Part shown: positions 45,759-55,671 of the stretch, in pieces
How positions within the stretch are numbered: the first letter of the stretch is position 1
Layout of the letters: each line of letters begins with the position of its first letter
Source of the DNA: Sedimentibacter sp.
GTDB taxonomy: Bacteria; Bacillota; Clostridia; Tissierellales; Sedimentibacteraceae
Assembly (NCBI GenBank): GCA_018436705.1
Contig: JAHDLA010000015.1
Location: 62,001-126,000 of the forward strand
Direction: 5' to 3'
DNA length: 64,000 nucleotides
Notes under the pieces: generated by a model
Database searches by the model: none
What the model saw: only the letters and a program-made list of their open reading frames with translations
Told to the model about the DNA's origin: nothing
Made by a program: the position numbers and the translations under genes

Positions 45759-45817
45759 GTGCCCTTTATTATTTTATAAGCATAAGTAATACTTCCCATA
45801 TTAGGGGCGCTTTTTTT
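45759..45817 (+). terminator. Terminator after CRISPR array 1
   Basis: GTGCCCTT (45759-45766) pairs with AGGGGCGC (45803-45810), allowing G-U, with a 36-base loop and seven T directly after. It would end the pre-crRNA transcript. Confidence 0.5.
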
Positions 45818-45999
45818 AATATTCATCGAACTAAGAGGCTTGGAGACAGGCTTCTTTTTTAGTGCTAGAATTCATTCCTTAAATCAAATTAATCAGATTA
45901 CGGAAACAAAGCAAATGCGGCAGTTATTAGACAAGCATAAATAATAAGCATAAACTGCAGTATGGAGTAAACAAGCTTTTTCCAAAAGGAGAAATGATT
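45818..45999 (+). other. Spacer region with possible ORF remnant
   Basis: An open frame without a good start reads LRGLETGFFFSARIHSLN and ends LLDKHK at about 45943. It resembles the C-terminal end of a small phage-type protein and may be the rest of a decayed gene. Nothing else is visible before the subtilase. Confidence 0.25.
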
Positions 46000-47100
46000 A
46001 TGAAGTTATTAGACGAATATATTGTTAAAAAAAAATTTGACGATGCAAACTTTGGAATAGATGATTTAAAATTTTTAGAATACAGCGGGCGTCAATCATT
46101 TTACTCACAGGGATATTACGGTCAGCGAACAATTTGTGCTGTAATTGATACAGGAGTATCAAAGCATGAAGAATTTGAAGAAAGGTTACTTGAAGGTAGA
46201 AACGTAAATAAAAGTTATAATGATATTTCTAACTGGAATGATGACGGAGGTCATGGTACGCATGTAGCATCAAGCATTGCAGGTAAAAATGTGGGAATTG
46301 CTCCACAGACTAAAATATTGCCGGTTAAGGCACTCAATGAAAATGGTGGTACAAATCGAATATTGGATGTAGTAGATGGTGTTAAATGGGCCAGAGAGTG
46401 GCGAAGTACAAAGGGTGAGAAAGTTGATGTTATATCAATGTCGCTAAGCGGGACTAAGAGTATTTTTGGAAGCTATCTAAGCCGCTTTGAAAGTGAAATA
46501 AACAAATGCGTTGAAGAGGGAATTCTTGTAGTTTGTTCAATGGGAAATACAGGAGAAGAAGAGAAAAGATATCCTGCATATTTCGATGAAGTAGTAGCTG
46601 TAGGTGCTGTTGATGTAAATCAAAAACAAGCTAAATTTACAACTATAGGAAACCATGTTGATGTATGTCAAATAGGAGTAGACATAATCGGTGCGAATTA
46701 TGGCGGAGGATATGTATCACTATCAGGAACAAGTATGGCAACTCCGTTAGTGTCAGGAATAGCTTGTTTGCTTGCCGGCAGGCATAAAATCAAGTTTGGG
46801 GAAAGAATGTCAGAGCAAAAATTATATGAGCAAATTAAAATGAATACAAAAGACTTAGGAATTGAAGGCGCTGATAAAATATACGGCGTAGGATTTGCAT
46901 CAGTACAGCCGCTGTCTATGGATATTGAGCTTACAATCGGATCGGATAAGATGACTGTTAATGAAAAAGAAATTGCTTTGGACTCACCTCCTATTTTATA
47001 CAACAATAGGTTTTACGTTCCGCTTAGGTGGATTATAACATTTTTAGGCGGGTATATAAAATTTGACAACAAGACCAGCAAAGCGGTATTTAGAATGTAA
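46000..47100 (+). CDS. Subtilisin-like serine protease with C-terminal stalk-like domain
   Basis: A 366-residue S8 peptidase. The triad is complete: Asp50 in AVIDTGVS, His85 in GGHGTHVASS, Ser245 in SGTSMATPLVSG, with Asn in CSMGNTGE as oxyanion residue. There is no signal peptide or propeptide, so it should act in the cytosol. The last ~55 residues (ELTIGSDKMTVNEKEIALD, PLRWIITFLGG) form a copper-amine-oxidase-N-like (stalk) domain usually found outside the cell. The ATG at 46000 is preferred over 45994 because AAAAGGAG lies eight bases before it. It stands alone between array 1 and cas6. A CRISPR link is unproven. Confidence 0.85.
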   Translation: MKLLDEYIVKKKFDDANFGIDDLKFLEYSGRQSFYSQGYYGQRTICAVIDTGVSKHEEFEERLLEGRNVNKSYNDISNWNDDGGHGTHVASSIAGKNVGIAPQTKILPVKALNENGGTNRILDVVDGVKWAREWRSTKGEKVDVISMSLSGTKSIFGSYLSRFESEINKCVEEGILVVCSMGNTGEEEKRYPAYFDEVVAVGAVDVNQKQAKFTTIGNHVDVCQIGVDIIGANYGGGYVSLSGTSMATPLVSGIACLLAGRHKIKFGERMSEQKLYEQIKMNTKDLGIEGADKIYGVGFASVQPLSMDIELTIGSDKMTVNEKEIALDSPPILYNNRFYVPLRWIITFLGGYIKFDNKTSKAVFRM

Positions 47101-47282
47101 ACTGATATGAAATATATATTTATTGATATTATCAACAATTATGAATAAAAGTATCGGGGAGCTTTTGCACTTATTCACTGAATTTCAGCACCTATGGTGT
47201 CAAGGCTATAAGTAAGGAGGTTCTCCCGAAAAGAAAGATAAGCAATTATATATAACTTCTTGTGACAATGTTTGACATAATA

Positions 47283-47311
47283 TTGAAAAAATGGATATAT
47301 TGTAGTATAAT
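47283..47311 (+). promoter_or_regulatory. Promoter of the type I-B cas operon
   Basis: TTGAAA (47283-47288), a 17-base spacer and TATAAT (47306-47311). Transcription would start near 47318, about 30 bases before cas6. The same motif pair and spacing precede the type III operon. Confidence 0.72.
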
Positions 47312-47347
47312 ATATATGTCTAAAAATCAAAAAATTAGGGGGAATAT

Positions 47348-48100
47348 ATGCTTTGCAAAATCAGTTTTTCATCAGATGAGAGTATACACTTACCTATGTC
47401 TTACAATTACATAATTCAATCAGTTTTATATAGATTTATAAATGAAGAATCCTATGCGGATTTTATGCACAACAAGGGTTACTCGTTCAATAAACGCAGC
47501 TATAAGCTATTTAGTTTTTCAAATGTTTTAGAAAAGCCTTCCTTTATTGACAGAGAAAAGAAACGCTTTGTATTTCCTAAAGATATAAGCCTTTATTTTT
47601 CCTCTGTGAATAATGACTTCTTTAAATATGTCTTTAATTCTATTATAAATATTGACGAAGGTGTAAACATTGGTCAAAATAAAGCAGTCATATCAAAAAT
47701 AGAGTTGATAAGGCAAAACATATCTCAAAAAGAAACTGTGGCGGCAATGTCGCCGATTACCACATACAGTACACTACTAACGTCCGAAAATAGGAAAAAA
47801 ACCTACTACTACAATCCTGATGAAGAAGAGTTCTCTTTAAATATACGCAAAAATCTTATTAATAAATATATGGCTCTATATGGCGATGAACCGGCAAATG
47901 ATGAATTCCGCATTGTTCCTAAAAAGAACATACGTGAAAGTATTATCAAGTACAAAGGCTTTATAATAAAAGGATATACGGGCAGTTTTGATATTGAAGG
48001 TTCTCAAGAACTCATGGATATGGCATTCTGTGCAGGTCTTGGGAGTAAAAATTCTCAAGGGCTAGGGTTAATTGTTAAAGAAAATCTGGCAAACAGATAG
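47348..48100 (+). CDS. cas6: CRISPR endoribonuclease Cas6
   Basis: A 250-residue protein that cuts repeat RNA to leave an 8-base tag. The C-terminal glycine-rich loop GLGSKNSQGLGLI (residues ~230-242) is the Cas6 signature and the N-terminal ferredoxin-like fold starts ISFSSDESIHLPMSYNYIIQSVLYRFI. It is the only cas6 in the window and so probably processes both arrays. First gene of the type I-B operon, with AGGGGGAATAT before the ATG. Confidence 0.92.
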   Translation: MLCKISFSSDESIHLPMSYNYIIQSVLYRFINEESYADFMHNKGYSFNKRSYKLFSFSNVLEKPSFIDREKKRFVFPKDISLYFSSVNNDFFKYVFNSIINIDEGVNIGQNKAVISKIELIRQNISQKETVAAMSPITTYSTLLTSENRKKTYYYNPDEEEFSLNIRKNLINKYMALYGDEPANDEFRIVPKKNIRESIIKYKGFIIKGYTGSFDIEGSQELMDMAFCAGLGSKNSQGLGLIVKENLANR

Positions 48101-48174
48101 AATTTTTCTTTTGAATAGCATACGTAAGTACTAGCTATATATTAAATAAATTCTAAAAAGGGGGGTGAACAAAA

Positions 48175-50133
48175 ATGTTAGAAGCACTTATTGATATTGG
48201 AGGTAAAATATTATCAGATCAAAATATGATTGACAGCAGTATAGTAAAGGTAAATTATGAAGATAACAAAGGAAATATAAAAAAAATTATCTTCATAGAT
48301 TTTGACACAAGCCTTAAGAAAGTAAATTTTGATTCTGCGGAAATGGATGAGGACACTGCTTACACATACCTGCATTTAGGAAGAGCAGGAGGTCCTAATG
48401 CCTGCCAGTATCGTGTTACATTTACAAATCCGACATCACTCATATCAGAAGTTGTAAGCCAGTTAAGAGAAATGGATTTGCCGGAGGACATCAAGGACAA
48501 GCTAGGTGTAGTTACTGACGAATTTTTTTATGATTTTGGGGAAAATGTTACACCAAAATACAGGTACATGCTGGACATGTACAAGGCTGAAATAATTGAA
48601 GAAAGTCTCAGTGATATTTATGGTGAATTTAAAGATGCTGCTAAGCCATATAAGGAGGTTCAAAGCAAACTTCAAAAAGAATTGCAGAAATATCTTGAAA
48701 AATCTTTGGGGGCAAAAAGCAAGCAGATAGGGTTGTATTCCCTGTGTATTGATGGTGAACCTATACCGTTCTCGGACTGGTATAAAAAGCTTGTAGAAAA
48801 AAGCTTTGAGAATGTGCCTTCAAACAATAAAGATAGCGGCGATCTATGCTGCAGTTATTGCGGATCAACGCAAAATTGTACGGCAGATCTGAGTGAAATG
48901 GGTATAAAGTACTATACTACTAACCAGGTGATTTTTGCAAATAATTTTGACAGGAAAAATTATAGCAAAAATATGGTTTTGTGCAAAGAGTGTAAGGATA
49001 TGCTTCTTACAGGAGAAAATTTCATACAGAATAGTATGAAAGGAAGAATTTCAAAGCTTGACGTATACATAATACCGCATATTATTTACAGCAGTTACGA
49101 CTTTGGGCGTGATGACATGTACAGGCTAAGCGAAAAATTGAATCAAACAGTGAACATGTCCAACAATATAGAGAGCCTCGAAAAGTATAAAGGCGAACTG
49201 AAAGCGTTAAGCCTTGCAGAAGGAGAAGGTAATCGATATTTAATAAACCTGATGTTTTATAAAAAGATGAATCAGGCTACTAAAATACTAAAGCTTATAA
49301 AGGATATTGATCCGGGTATTTTTGAAAAAATTGGCGAAAGCGTAAATAAATCTCTGGATTTATTTGAAAAACATTTTGCACCTAAAGTAATAAACAGAAA
49401 AAACCAACGAGGTTTGAATCAGGTTTATTACATGACTCCGGTAAAATTAAGTCAGCAATCTCCGGCGCAGTATCAAAATGTTTTAAGCATATATGAAGCT
49501 TTGTTTTACGGTAGGAAACTTCGCCAAAGGGAGATTATTTCGAATATTGTAAAATGCATTAAAATCAACTGGCTTGAGCAGGGAGATTACAATGTTTCGT
49601 CGCAGGACAGCAGAAATTACATTGATTTTAAAATTGTGGACGGATTGTTTTATATGATGTTTATGGAAAACATGGGCAATATTGAAAGGGGCGAGTCGAT
49701 GGACATATCAGAGTTAAATGTTAAAGAAAACTATAAAAACTATATAAAAGATATGGGCTATAATGAGCAGCAGGCTTCTCTGTTTTTATTGGGATGCTTG
49801 GTAGGAGCAGCAGGGAGAAAGCAGAACAGCAGAGATTTGGATAAGAGACAGGATGAAAACAAAAGCACAGGTACATACAAACCGGTGCTGAACAAACTTA
49901 ATTTTAACGGGATGGATTTTGCTAAAGTTAAGCGATTATCCAATGAGATATTCAACAAGCTTAAGCAGGAAAAAATATTGATGTATAATGAAGCTGTTTT
50001 TTCTGATCACAAAACTTTGATGGGGCTTAATGAAAATAAGTGGAAGTATAACAAGGATGAAAATCTGTATTACATACTTTCGGGATATGCATTTGAAACT
50101 ATAAAAAAAAGGGAGGAAAATAAAAATGAATAA
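48175..50133 (+). CDS. cas8b: Cas8b (Csh1/TM1802 family) large subunit
   Basis: A 652-residue large subunit of the type I-B Cascade complex, which recognises the PAM and recruits Cas3. A zinc-finger of the family, LCCSYCGSTQNC and later CKECK (residues ~224-272), is present, and a helical C-terminal region ends with YYILSGYAFETI, the Csh1 end signature. It lies 74 bases after cas6, with a GGGGGGTG ribosome site, and overlaps cas7 by eight bases. Confidence 0.9.
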   Translation: MLEALIDIGGKILSDQNMIDSSIVKVNYEDNKGNIKKIIFIDFDTSLKKVNFDSAEMDEDTAYTYLHLGRAGGPNACQYRVTFTNPTSLISEVVSQLREMDLPEDIKDKLGVVTDEFFYDFGENVTPKYRYMLDMYKAEIIEESLSDIYGEFKDAAKPYKEVQSKLQKELQKYLEKSLGAKSKQIGLYSLCIDGEPIPFSDWYKKLVEKSFENVPSNNKDSGDLCCSYCGSTQNCTADLSEMGIKYYTTNQVIFANNFDRKNYSKNMVLCKECKDMLLTGENFIQNSMKGRISKLDVYIIPHIIYSSYDFGRDDMYRLSEKLNQTVNMSNNIESLEKYKGELKALSLAEGEGNRYLINLMFYKKMNQATKILKLIKDIDPGIFEKIGESVNKSLDLFEKHFAPKVINRKNQRGLNQVYYMTPVKLSQQSPAQYQNVLSIYEALFYGRKLRQREIISNIVKCIKINWLEQGDYNVSSQDSRNYIDFKIVDGLFYMMFMENMGNIERGESMDISELNVKENYKNYIKDMGYNEQQASLFLLGCLVGAAGRKQNSRDLDKRQDENKSTGTYKPVLNKLNFNGMDFAKVKRLSNEIFNKLKQEKILMYNEAVFSDHKTLMGLNENKWKYNKDENLYYILSGYAFETIKKREENKNE

Positions 50134-51025
50134 TGGGGAAATATTATACCTTTATGATGCAAAACTTACTAATCCGAACGGTGATCCGGACGAAGAAAAC
50201 AGACCTAGAATGGATTACGAAAGGAGCATGAATTTAGTATCCGATTTAAGGTTGAAAAGATATGTCAGAGACTATCTGATTGATAAAGGACACCAGATGT
50301 ATGTGCAAAAAGTTGGGGGTGATCCCGTTACTTCATCTGCAAGGGTAAAAGATTTTGCGAACGGGGATAAGCTGGATATTGAAAAAATAAAGAATGAATA
50401 TATAGATATAAGATTATTTGGAGCTACTATTCCGTATAAAAAGGATAATAAGGCACTTACAGGACCGGTACAGTTTAATTGGGGGTACTCGTTGAATAAG
50501 GTTGAGCTTCTTGAATCCAGTATTACGTCGCATTTTGCTTCAAGTGAAGGAAACAAGCAGGGTGCAATAGGCAAGGACTACAGAGTAAAATACTCTTTGA
50601 TTGCATTTTCAGGTGCTATAAGCGGTAAAAGAGCAGAAAATACAAACCTTAAGGAAGAAGATATACTGATTCTGGATGAAGCCCTTTACAAGGCGATTCC
50701 CCTCCTTGCTACAAGGAGCAAGGTTGGGCAGTATCCAAGGATGTATATGAGACTGGAATTTAAAGACTCCGAGACAATGCTAAGAGATTTGAGAAGTTAT
50801 GTTGAGCTGAGCTCAGGAAAAAAGGGAATAGACGATTTGGGAATAAGGGATATAACTGAATGCAGTCTTGATATAAGCAGACTTGTTGAATATTTAGGCG
50901 CAAATAAGGGGTTAATAGAAAAAATATATTATTTTCAAGATGAGGCACTTACTTTAAAAATGAATGGTAAAGACACGTCATTGGAAGAAGCCTTGAATGA
51001 ATTTAACCTGGTCAAAGTGCAGTAG
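50126..51025 (+). CDS. cas7: Cas7 (Csh2 family) backbone subunit
   Basis: A 299-residue RAMP that forms the crRNA-binding backbone of Cascade. ILYLYDAKLTNPNGDPDEENRPR is the Csh2/Cst2-type start, and FNWGYSLNKVE and YSLIAFSGAIS are further family marks. AAAGGGAGG precedes the ATG within the cas8b end. Confidence 0.93.
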   Translation: MNNGEILYLYDAKLTNPNGDPDEENRPRMDYERSMNLVSDLRLKRYVRDYLIDKGHQMYVQKVGGDPVTSSARVKDFANGDKLDIEKIKNEYIDIRLFGATIPYKKDNKALTGPVQFNWGYSLNKVELLESSITSHFASSEGNKQGAIGKDYRVKYSLIAFSGAISGKRAENTNLKEEDILILDEALYKAIPLLATRSKVGQYPRMYMRLEFKDSETMLRDLRSYVELSSGKKGIDDLGIRDITECSLDISRLVEYLGANKGLIEKIYYFQDEALTLKMNGKDTSLEEALNEFNLVKVQ

Positions 51026-51034
51026 GTGGGCGCC

Positions 51035-51769
51035 ATGAAAGGTGTGGTTTTTGACTTAGAAGGCAGATTTGCTCATTTTAGAAAATTTTATACTAATTCT
51101 TCCTCTTTGTCTTATTCGCTGCCTCCGCGCACTACTGTGGAAGGCTTAATAGCTTCTTTTTTGGGGTACGAGAGAGACAGCTACTATGAAAAGCTGTCCT
51201 CTGAAAAGCTGCATATCGCTGTAAAGAAAAATATGCTGACCCGAAGCATTACACAGACTCTAAATTACATTAAGGCTACTTCGCCTTCAAAGCTCCGCGC
51301 TCCTGATGAGCATACGCAGATTCCATTTGAAATTATTACTGGTTGTGACAAAGAGTGTAAGGTTTCTTACAGAATATATATTGCTTCGGATGAGAATTTT
51401 ATGGATGAACTTCAGGAAAGGTTGATTAACAACAGATTCGTTTATCCACCTAGTATGGGCACAGTATTTTTTCAAGGGAGTGTAGAAAATGCCTGCATAT
51501 GTGAAATTATGCCGGAAAATATATCAGAATATACTGAAATAAGTTCTGTTGTTCCTGCTGAAGAAATAGAAGACATTAAGGTAGGAGAATACCAACTTGT
51601 AAAAGAACAAATGCCAAGGGATTTTGGCGATAGCAGGAAGGTAAAGAAAAGCGGGTCATATATATTTGATCAAGCAGGACGCAATTTAGAGCTAAAACTT
51701 AAAAATGGCTATTATGTAGTAAAAAAATATGGCGAAACAGACGAGATGGAAAATATATTGTTTATGTAG
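51035..51769 (+). CDS. cas5: Cas5 (type I-B) subunit
   Basis: A 244-residue RAMP that caps the crRNA 5' tag. The ATG at 51035 (GTAGGTGG upstream) is preferred over a GTG nine bases earlier. MKGVVFDLEGRFAHFRKFYTNSSSLSYSLPPRTTVEGLIASFLG is the family opening; in parts, KFYTNSSSLSYSLPPRTT is almost invariant in Csh-type Cas5. Confidence 0.93.
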   Translation: MKGVVFDLEGRFAHFRKFYTNSSSLSYSLPPRTTVEGLIASFLGYERDSYYEKLSSEKLHIAVKKNMLTRSITQTLNYIKATSPSKLRAPDEHTQIPFEIITGCDKECKVSYRIYIASDENFMDELQERLINNRFVYPPSMGTVFFQGSVENACICEIMPENISEYTEISSVVPAEEIEDIKVGEYQLVKEQMPRDFGDSRKVKKSGSYIFDQAGRNLELKLKNGYYVVKKYGETDEMENILFM

Positions 51770-51778
51770 GAGCATTCA

Positions 51779-54127
51779 ATGGAATTTTTTTCGCATAGAG
51801 ACCCGGAGATGTTTTTAGTTGACCATTTATCTCAGGTTAAAAAATATTCATTAGTATATGGAAATGAAAAATATTCTGCAGTTCACGAAATTGTGGCATG
51901 CTGCCACGATTTTGGAAAATATACTACATATTTTCAGGACAGGCTCTTTGGAAGGGAAAAAACAGAGAGGCGTGAGGGCGACCATTCTCATATCTCAGCT
52001 GTATTTACTGCATATGTAATTATGCAAAGAGGTTTTGGGGAAGGAAAACTTCCCCTTTTAGCATACAGTTCGGTATTGTCACATCATAGCCGCATTAAAA
52101 ACTGTGAAGATTATCTTCCGGTTTTACCAATAAAAGTTGAAGAGCATGAAGGCATATTTAGAACAGTTGAACTACTGAACAGACAAAAACAAAATATCAA
52201 GAATAATTTTAGCACCATATATTCTGAGTATAAAACTCTGGGATTTGGAGAAGAATTCAAAAGCTTTATTGAAGGTGATAATTCTATAGAAAATACATTG
52301 CTTAAACTTCGTGTTCAGGATATATCAAAGTATAAAGAAAAAAATCTGTATTGGATTCATCAGCAGATTTTTTCGGCACTTATAGCCGCTGATAAAATCA
52401 GTGCTTCAAGGGTTAAGCCAATTGAGCAAAAATTTATTGAATTTTCAGCACTAAATAATATTAAAGAAGAAAAGTTCAAAGGCAAAAAAATAAGCGAAAT
52501 CAATAAAATAAGAAATGAAATTTTTGTTAAGGTTCAGGAAGGCATTAATAAAAACTATAATGACAGAATGTTTTCAGTTACTGCGCCTACTGGCTCAGGC
52601 AAAACTATGACAGGATTTTTTGCTGCATTAAAGTTAAAAGAACTGAAGCCAGAGCTTAAGAAGATAATATATGTCCTCCCATATACATCAATTATTGATC
52701 AAAATTATGATGATATAAGAGATTTATATACTTCAAATCAAGAAGTTAAGGGAAATGAATACAGTTATATCATGAAACATCATCATTTGAGCAGCTACGA
52801 AAAAGAAAAAAGCAATGAAATATATAGTGCCGGAGATTATCAAACGTTTATGGAAAATTGGGAAAGCGGCATTATAGTTACAACATTTGTTCAATTTCTT
52901 GAGACCGTTATTGGAGCTAAAAATAAAATGATGAAAAAATTCCACGCTCTTAAAGACTCCATTGTTTTGATGGATGAAGTTCAAGCAGTGGACATAAAAT
53001 ATTTCAATCTTTTGAATTATGTTTTTACAAAGCTTGCCGAAGAGCTTAACTGTCATATTATAATTATGACTGCCACAAAGCCTCTGTTTTTTCCGGAGGC
53101 AATGGAGCTGTTAAATGAGCATGAAAAATATTTTAATATGTTTAACAGAACCAAGCTTGTGTGCAGACTGAATGAGGGTATGACCGTCAGGGAATTCGCT
53201 GATTATTTTAATGATAAAATAGAAAATATATCTTATATGGTAGTGGTAAATACCATATCTCAGTCACTTGAATTGCACAAATATATTGAAGAAAATTTAG
53301 GCTATTGTAATGAATATGGACATGAACTTTGCTATTTATCTACTAATCTGATTCCTAAGCATCGAAGTGAAAGAATAAAAGAAGTTAGGAAAAAACTAAA
53401 AAACGGTGAAAAGATAATTTTAGTCAGCACACAGGTGGTGGAAGCGGGCGTAGATTTAGATTTCGATGAAGTTTATAGAGATCTGGCACCGCTGGATTCA
53501 ATTATTCAATGTGCAGGCAGGTGTAATAGAAACAACAGAGGTTTTATAGGTAATGTTAACATAGTTAAGATGATAGGAAATGACAACAGAACATTTGGTG
53601 AAAAGATATATGGGTTTGATACATTAAATATAGTCCAGCAAATTTTGGCACCTTTCGATGAGGTTGAAGAAAAAGAATATCTTGGGCTGATTAATAAATA
53701 TTATCAGAAAATAAGCATAAAGAAATCACAACAGGTTTCAAAGGATTATAAAAAATCAATCGAGGAGCTTAATTTTAACAGAAAGCGTGAACATGAAATA
53801 GGACAATTTTCATTAATAGATGAAATCAACGGATATATGGACGTTTATATAGAATATGACGAGAAAGCGGAGGAGCTGCTCCAACAATATAAGGAAGCAT
53901 ATAAAATACAAGATATTAACAAACGAAGAGAAGCAATACTACCGTTGCAAAAAGATATGAGCAGCTATTATATTTCCATGCCTAATAAGTATTGGAAGAA
54001 ATTAAATAAGTATAACATTGTTCCGGGGTATGACATATTATGTATACCTCGAAGCGGTATGGATATTTACTACAACAATAAAACAGGATATATACGCACA
54101 GAAAATGACAATATGATATTTTTTTAA
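51779..54127 (+). CDS. cas3: Cas3 HD nuclease-helicase
   Basis: A 782-residue protein that unwinds and degrades target DNA recruited by Cascade. The HD nuclease is at the N-terminus (HDFGK, H43-D44; GDHSHISA); the SF2 helicase has Walker A APTGSGKT near residue 270, DEVQ (LMDEVQAVD) near 399, MTATKP and the C-terminal QCAGRCNRN motif VI. All motifs appear intact, so activity is expected. Follows cas5 by nine bases. Confidence 0.94.
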   Translation: MEFFSHRDPEMFLVDHLSQVKKYSLVYGNEKYSAVHEIVACCHDFGKYTTYFQDRLFGREKTERREGDHSHISAVFTAYVIMQRGFGEGKLPLLAYSSVLSHHSRIKNCEDYLPVLPIKVEEHEGIFRTVELLNRQKQNIKNNFSTIYSEYKTLGFGEEFKSFIEGDNSIENTLLKLRVQDISKYKEKNLYWIHQQIFSALIAADKISASRVKPIEQKFIEFSALNNIKEEKFKGKKISEINKIRNEIFVKVQEGINKNYNDRMFSVTAPTGSGKTMTGFFAALKLKELKPELKKIIYVLPYTSIIDQNYDDIRDLYTSNQEVKGNEYSYIMKHHHLSSYEKEKSNEIYSAGDYQTFMENWESGIIVTTFVQFLETVIGAKNKMMKKFHALKDSIVLMDEVQAVDIKYFNLLNYVFTKLAEELNCHIIIMTATKPLFFPEAMELLNEHEKYFNMFNRTKLVCRLNEGMTVREFADYFNDKIENISYMVVVNTISQSLELHKYIEENLGYCNEYGHELCYLSTNLIPKHRSERIKEVRKKLKNGEKIILVSTQVVEAGVDLDFDEVYRDLAPLDSIIQCAGRCNRNNRGFIGNVNIVKMIGNDNRTFGEKIYGFDTLNIVQQILAPFDEVEEKEYLGLINKYYQKISIKKSQQVSKDYKKSIEELNFNRKREHEIGQFSLIDEINGYMDVYIEYDEKAEELLQQYKEAYKIQDINKRREAILPLQKDMSSYYISMPNKYWKKLNKYNIVPGYDILCIPRSGMDIYYNNKTGYIRTENDNMIFF

Positions 54128-54165
54128 AAGAATGCTTAAAGTTCTATATGAATTAGGGTGATAGT

Positions 54166-54657
54166 ATGGAAGTTAACGGTACACTAATTTGGTACTACAA
54201 TATATGCAAAAGAGAAGTATGGCTAATGTGCAGAAACATAGTTCCTGACCAAAGCAATGAAAACATAGATTATGGGCGTTTTATGCATGAACAGACGTAC
54301 AAGAGAAACAAGAAAGAAATTGCATTCGGCAACGTAAAGTTTGATGTAATACTGAACACAAAAGAAAAGCTTATAATCGGAGAAACCAAAAAAACATCAA
54401 GGTACAGCGAGGCATCAATGTGGCAGCTTATGTATTATTTAAAGGTGCTGAAAGATGCAGGTATTGATGCGGAAGGGGTTTTGTTGTATCCGGAAGAGAA
54501 AAAGCGCACAGAAATAAAGCTTGATGAAAAAGCTCTAAATGAATTGGAGACTATGAAAAATAACATTATTTCCATAGCTGAAAATGAAATTCCTCCAAAG
54601 GCTGTTAAGTGCAAATTTTGTTCAAAATGTGGATATAACGAGTATTGCTATTCTTAA
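54166..54657 (+). CDS. cas4: Cas4 nuclease
   Basis: A 163-residue RecB-like nuclease with an iron-sulfur cluster that defines spacer ends and PAM orientation during adaptation. C14 near the start and the C-terminal CKFCSKCGYNEYC supply four cysteines; GETKKTS and the Glu before it are the PD-(D/E)XK core. Precedes cas1 in the order cas4-cas1-cas2. Confidence 0.92.
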   Translation: MEVNGTLIWYYNICKREVWLMCRNIVPDQSNENIDYGRFMHEQTYKRNKKEIAFGNVKFDVILNTKEKLIIGETKKTSRYSEASMWQLMYYLKVLKDAGIDAEGVLLYPEEKKRTEIKLDEKALNELETMKNNIISIAENEIPPKAVKCKFCSKCGYNEYCYS

Positions 54658-54668
54658 AGGAGCTGTAT

Positions 54669-55661
54669 ATGAAAAAAGATATATTTATATTTAACAGCGG
54701 TAAGCTTTGCCGCAAGGATAATACATTAATGTTCGAGGGTGAGGAAGGAAAGAAGTACATCCCTGTAAATGATGTGGAATCTATTTATGTGTTTGGAGAA
54801 GTGGATGTTAATAAAAGCCTGCTTGAATTTATGTGCTCAAGTAAGATTATGATACACTTCTACAATTACTATGACTACTATGTTGGAACATTCTATCCGA
54901 GGGAATTTCTAAACTCCGGCTATGTTATATTAAAACAAAGCGAAACATATCTTGATTATGGCAAAAGAGTTCATATAGCAAGGAAATTCATTGAAGGCGC
55001 TATAAACAATATTTTACAGGTATTGAAATATTACAACAGACGAAATTGTGATATGGACTTGGAAATAGAAGAAATTACAAATCTGCTTTCAGCCTTGAAG
55101 CTTCAGGAAACAACGGAAACAATCATGGCAGTCGAAGGCAATGTAAGGCAACTGTACTATAAATGTTTTAATAAAATTCTGAATGATGGAGATTTTAAAT
55201 TTGAATCAAGATCCCGAAGACCGCCCAAGGACAGAATTAATTCGCTAATAAGTTTTGGAAATTCAATGCTTTACAGTTTAACACTATCTCAGATATACCA
55301 GACACAGCTTGACCCGCGAATAGGTTATCTTCATACAACAAATGACAGAAGGTTTTCTCTCAATCTTGATATTGCTGAAATATTTAAACCAATAATAGTG
55401 GATAGGGCAATATTTTCAGTAATTAACAAGAAAATAATAACAAAAAAAGATTTTAACAAGGATCTTGGTGGAATTATACTCAAGGATGAGGGACGTATGA
55501 AATTTATTAAGGAGTTTAATGACAAACTTGAGGCTACGATAAAACATCCGCAACTTCCTAATCGTGTCAGCTACAAAAGACTCATACGCATGGAGGCATA
55601 CAAGCTTCAAAAACTTATTACAGAAGGTGAACAATATGTTCCATTTCTAGCAAAGTGGTAA
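54669..55661 (+). CDS. cas1: Cas1 integrase (type I-B)
   Basis: A 330-residue integrase. The ATG at 54669 follows AAAGGAGC. VPVNDVESIYVFGEVDVN is the N-domain, the catalytic Glu lies in AVEGNVRQLYY, the catalytic His in GYLHTTNDRRFSLNLDIAE with the following Asp/Glu. It inserts new spacers at the leader ends of both arrays (inference, from their shared leader elements). Confidence 0.94.
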   Translation: MKKDIFIFNSGKLCRKDNTLMFEGEEGKKYIPVNDVESIYVFGEVDVNKSLLEFMCSSKIMIHFYNYYDYYVGTFYPREFLNSGYVILKQSETYLDYGKRVHIARKFIEGAINNILQVLKYYNRRNCDMDLEIEEITNLLSALKLQETTETIMAVEGNVRQLYYKCFNKILNDGDFKFESRSRRPPKDRINSLISFGNSMLYSLTLSQIYQTQLDPRIGYLHTTNDRRFSLNLDIAEIFKPIIVDRAIFSVINKKIITKKDFNKDLGGIILKDEGRMKFIKEFNDKLEATIKHPQLPNRVSYKRLIRMEAYKLQKLITEGEQYVPFLAKW

Positions 55662-55671
55662 GGGGGATTTT

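Noticed and set aside
42759..45826. Minus-strand frames with repeated FQFLIGIIN or VSIPYRYYQS peptides
   Set aside because: These are translations of the CRISPR repeats, not genes.
45994..47100. Subtilase as a secreted enzyme
   Set aside because: No signal peptide or propeptide can be seen at the N-terminus.
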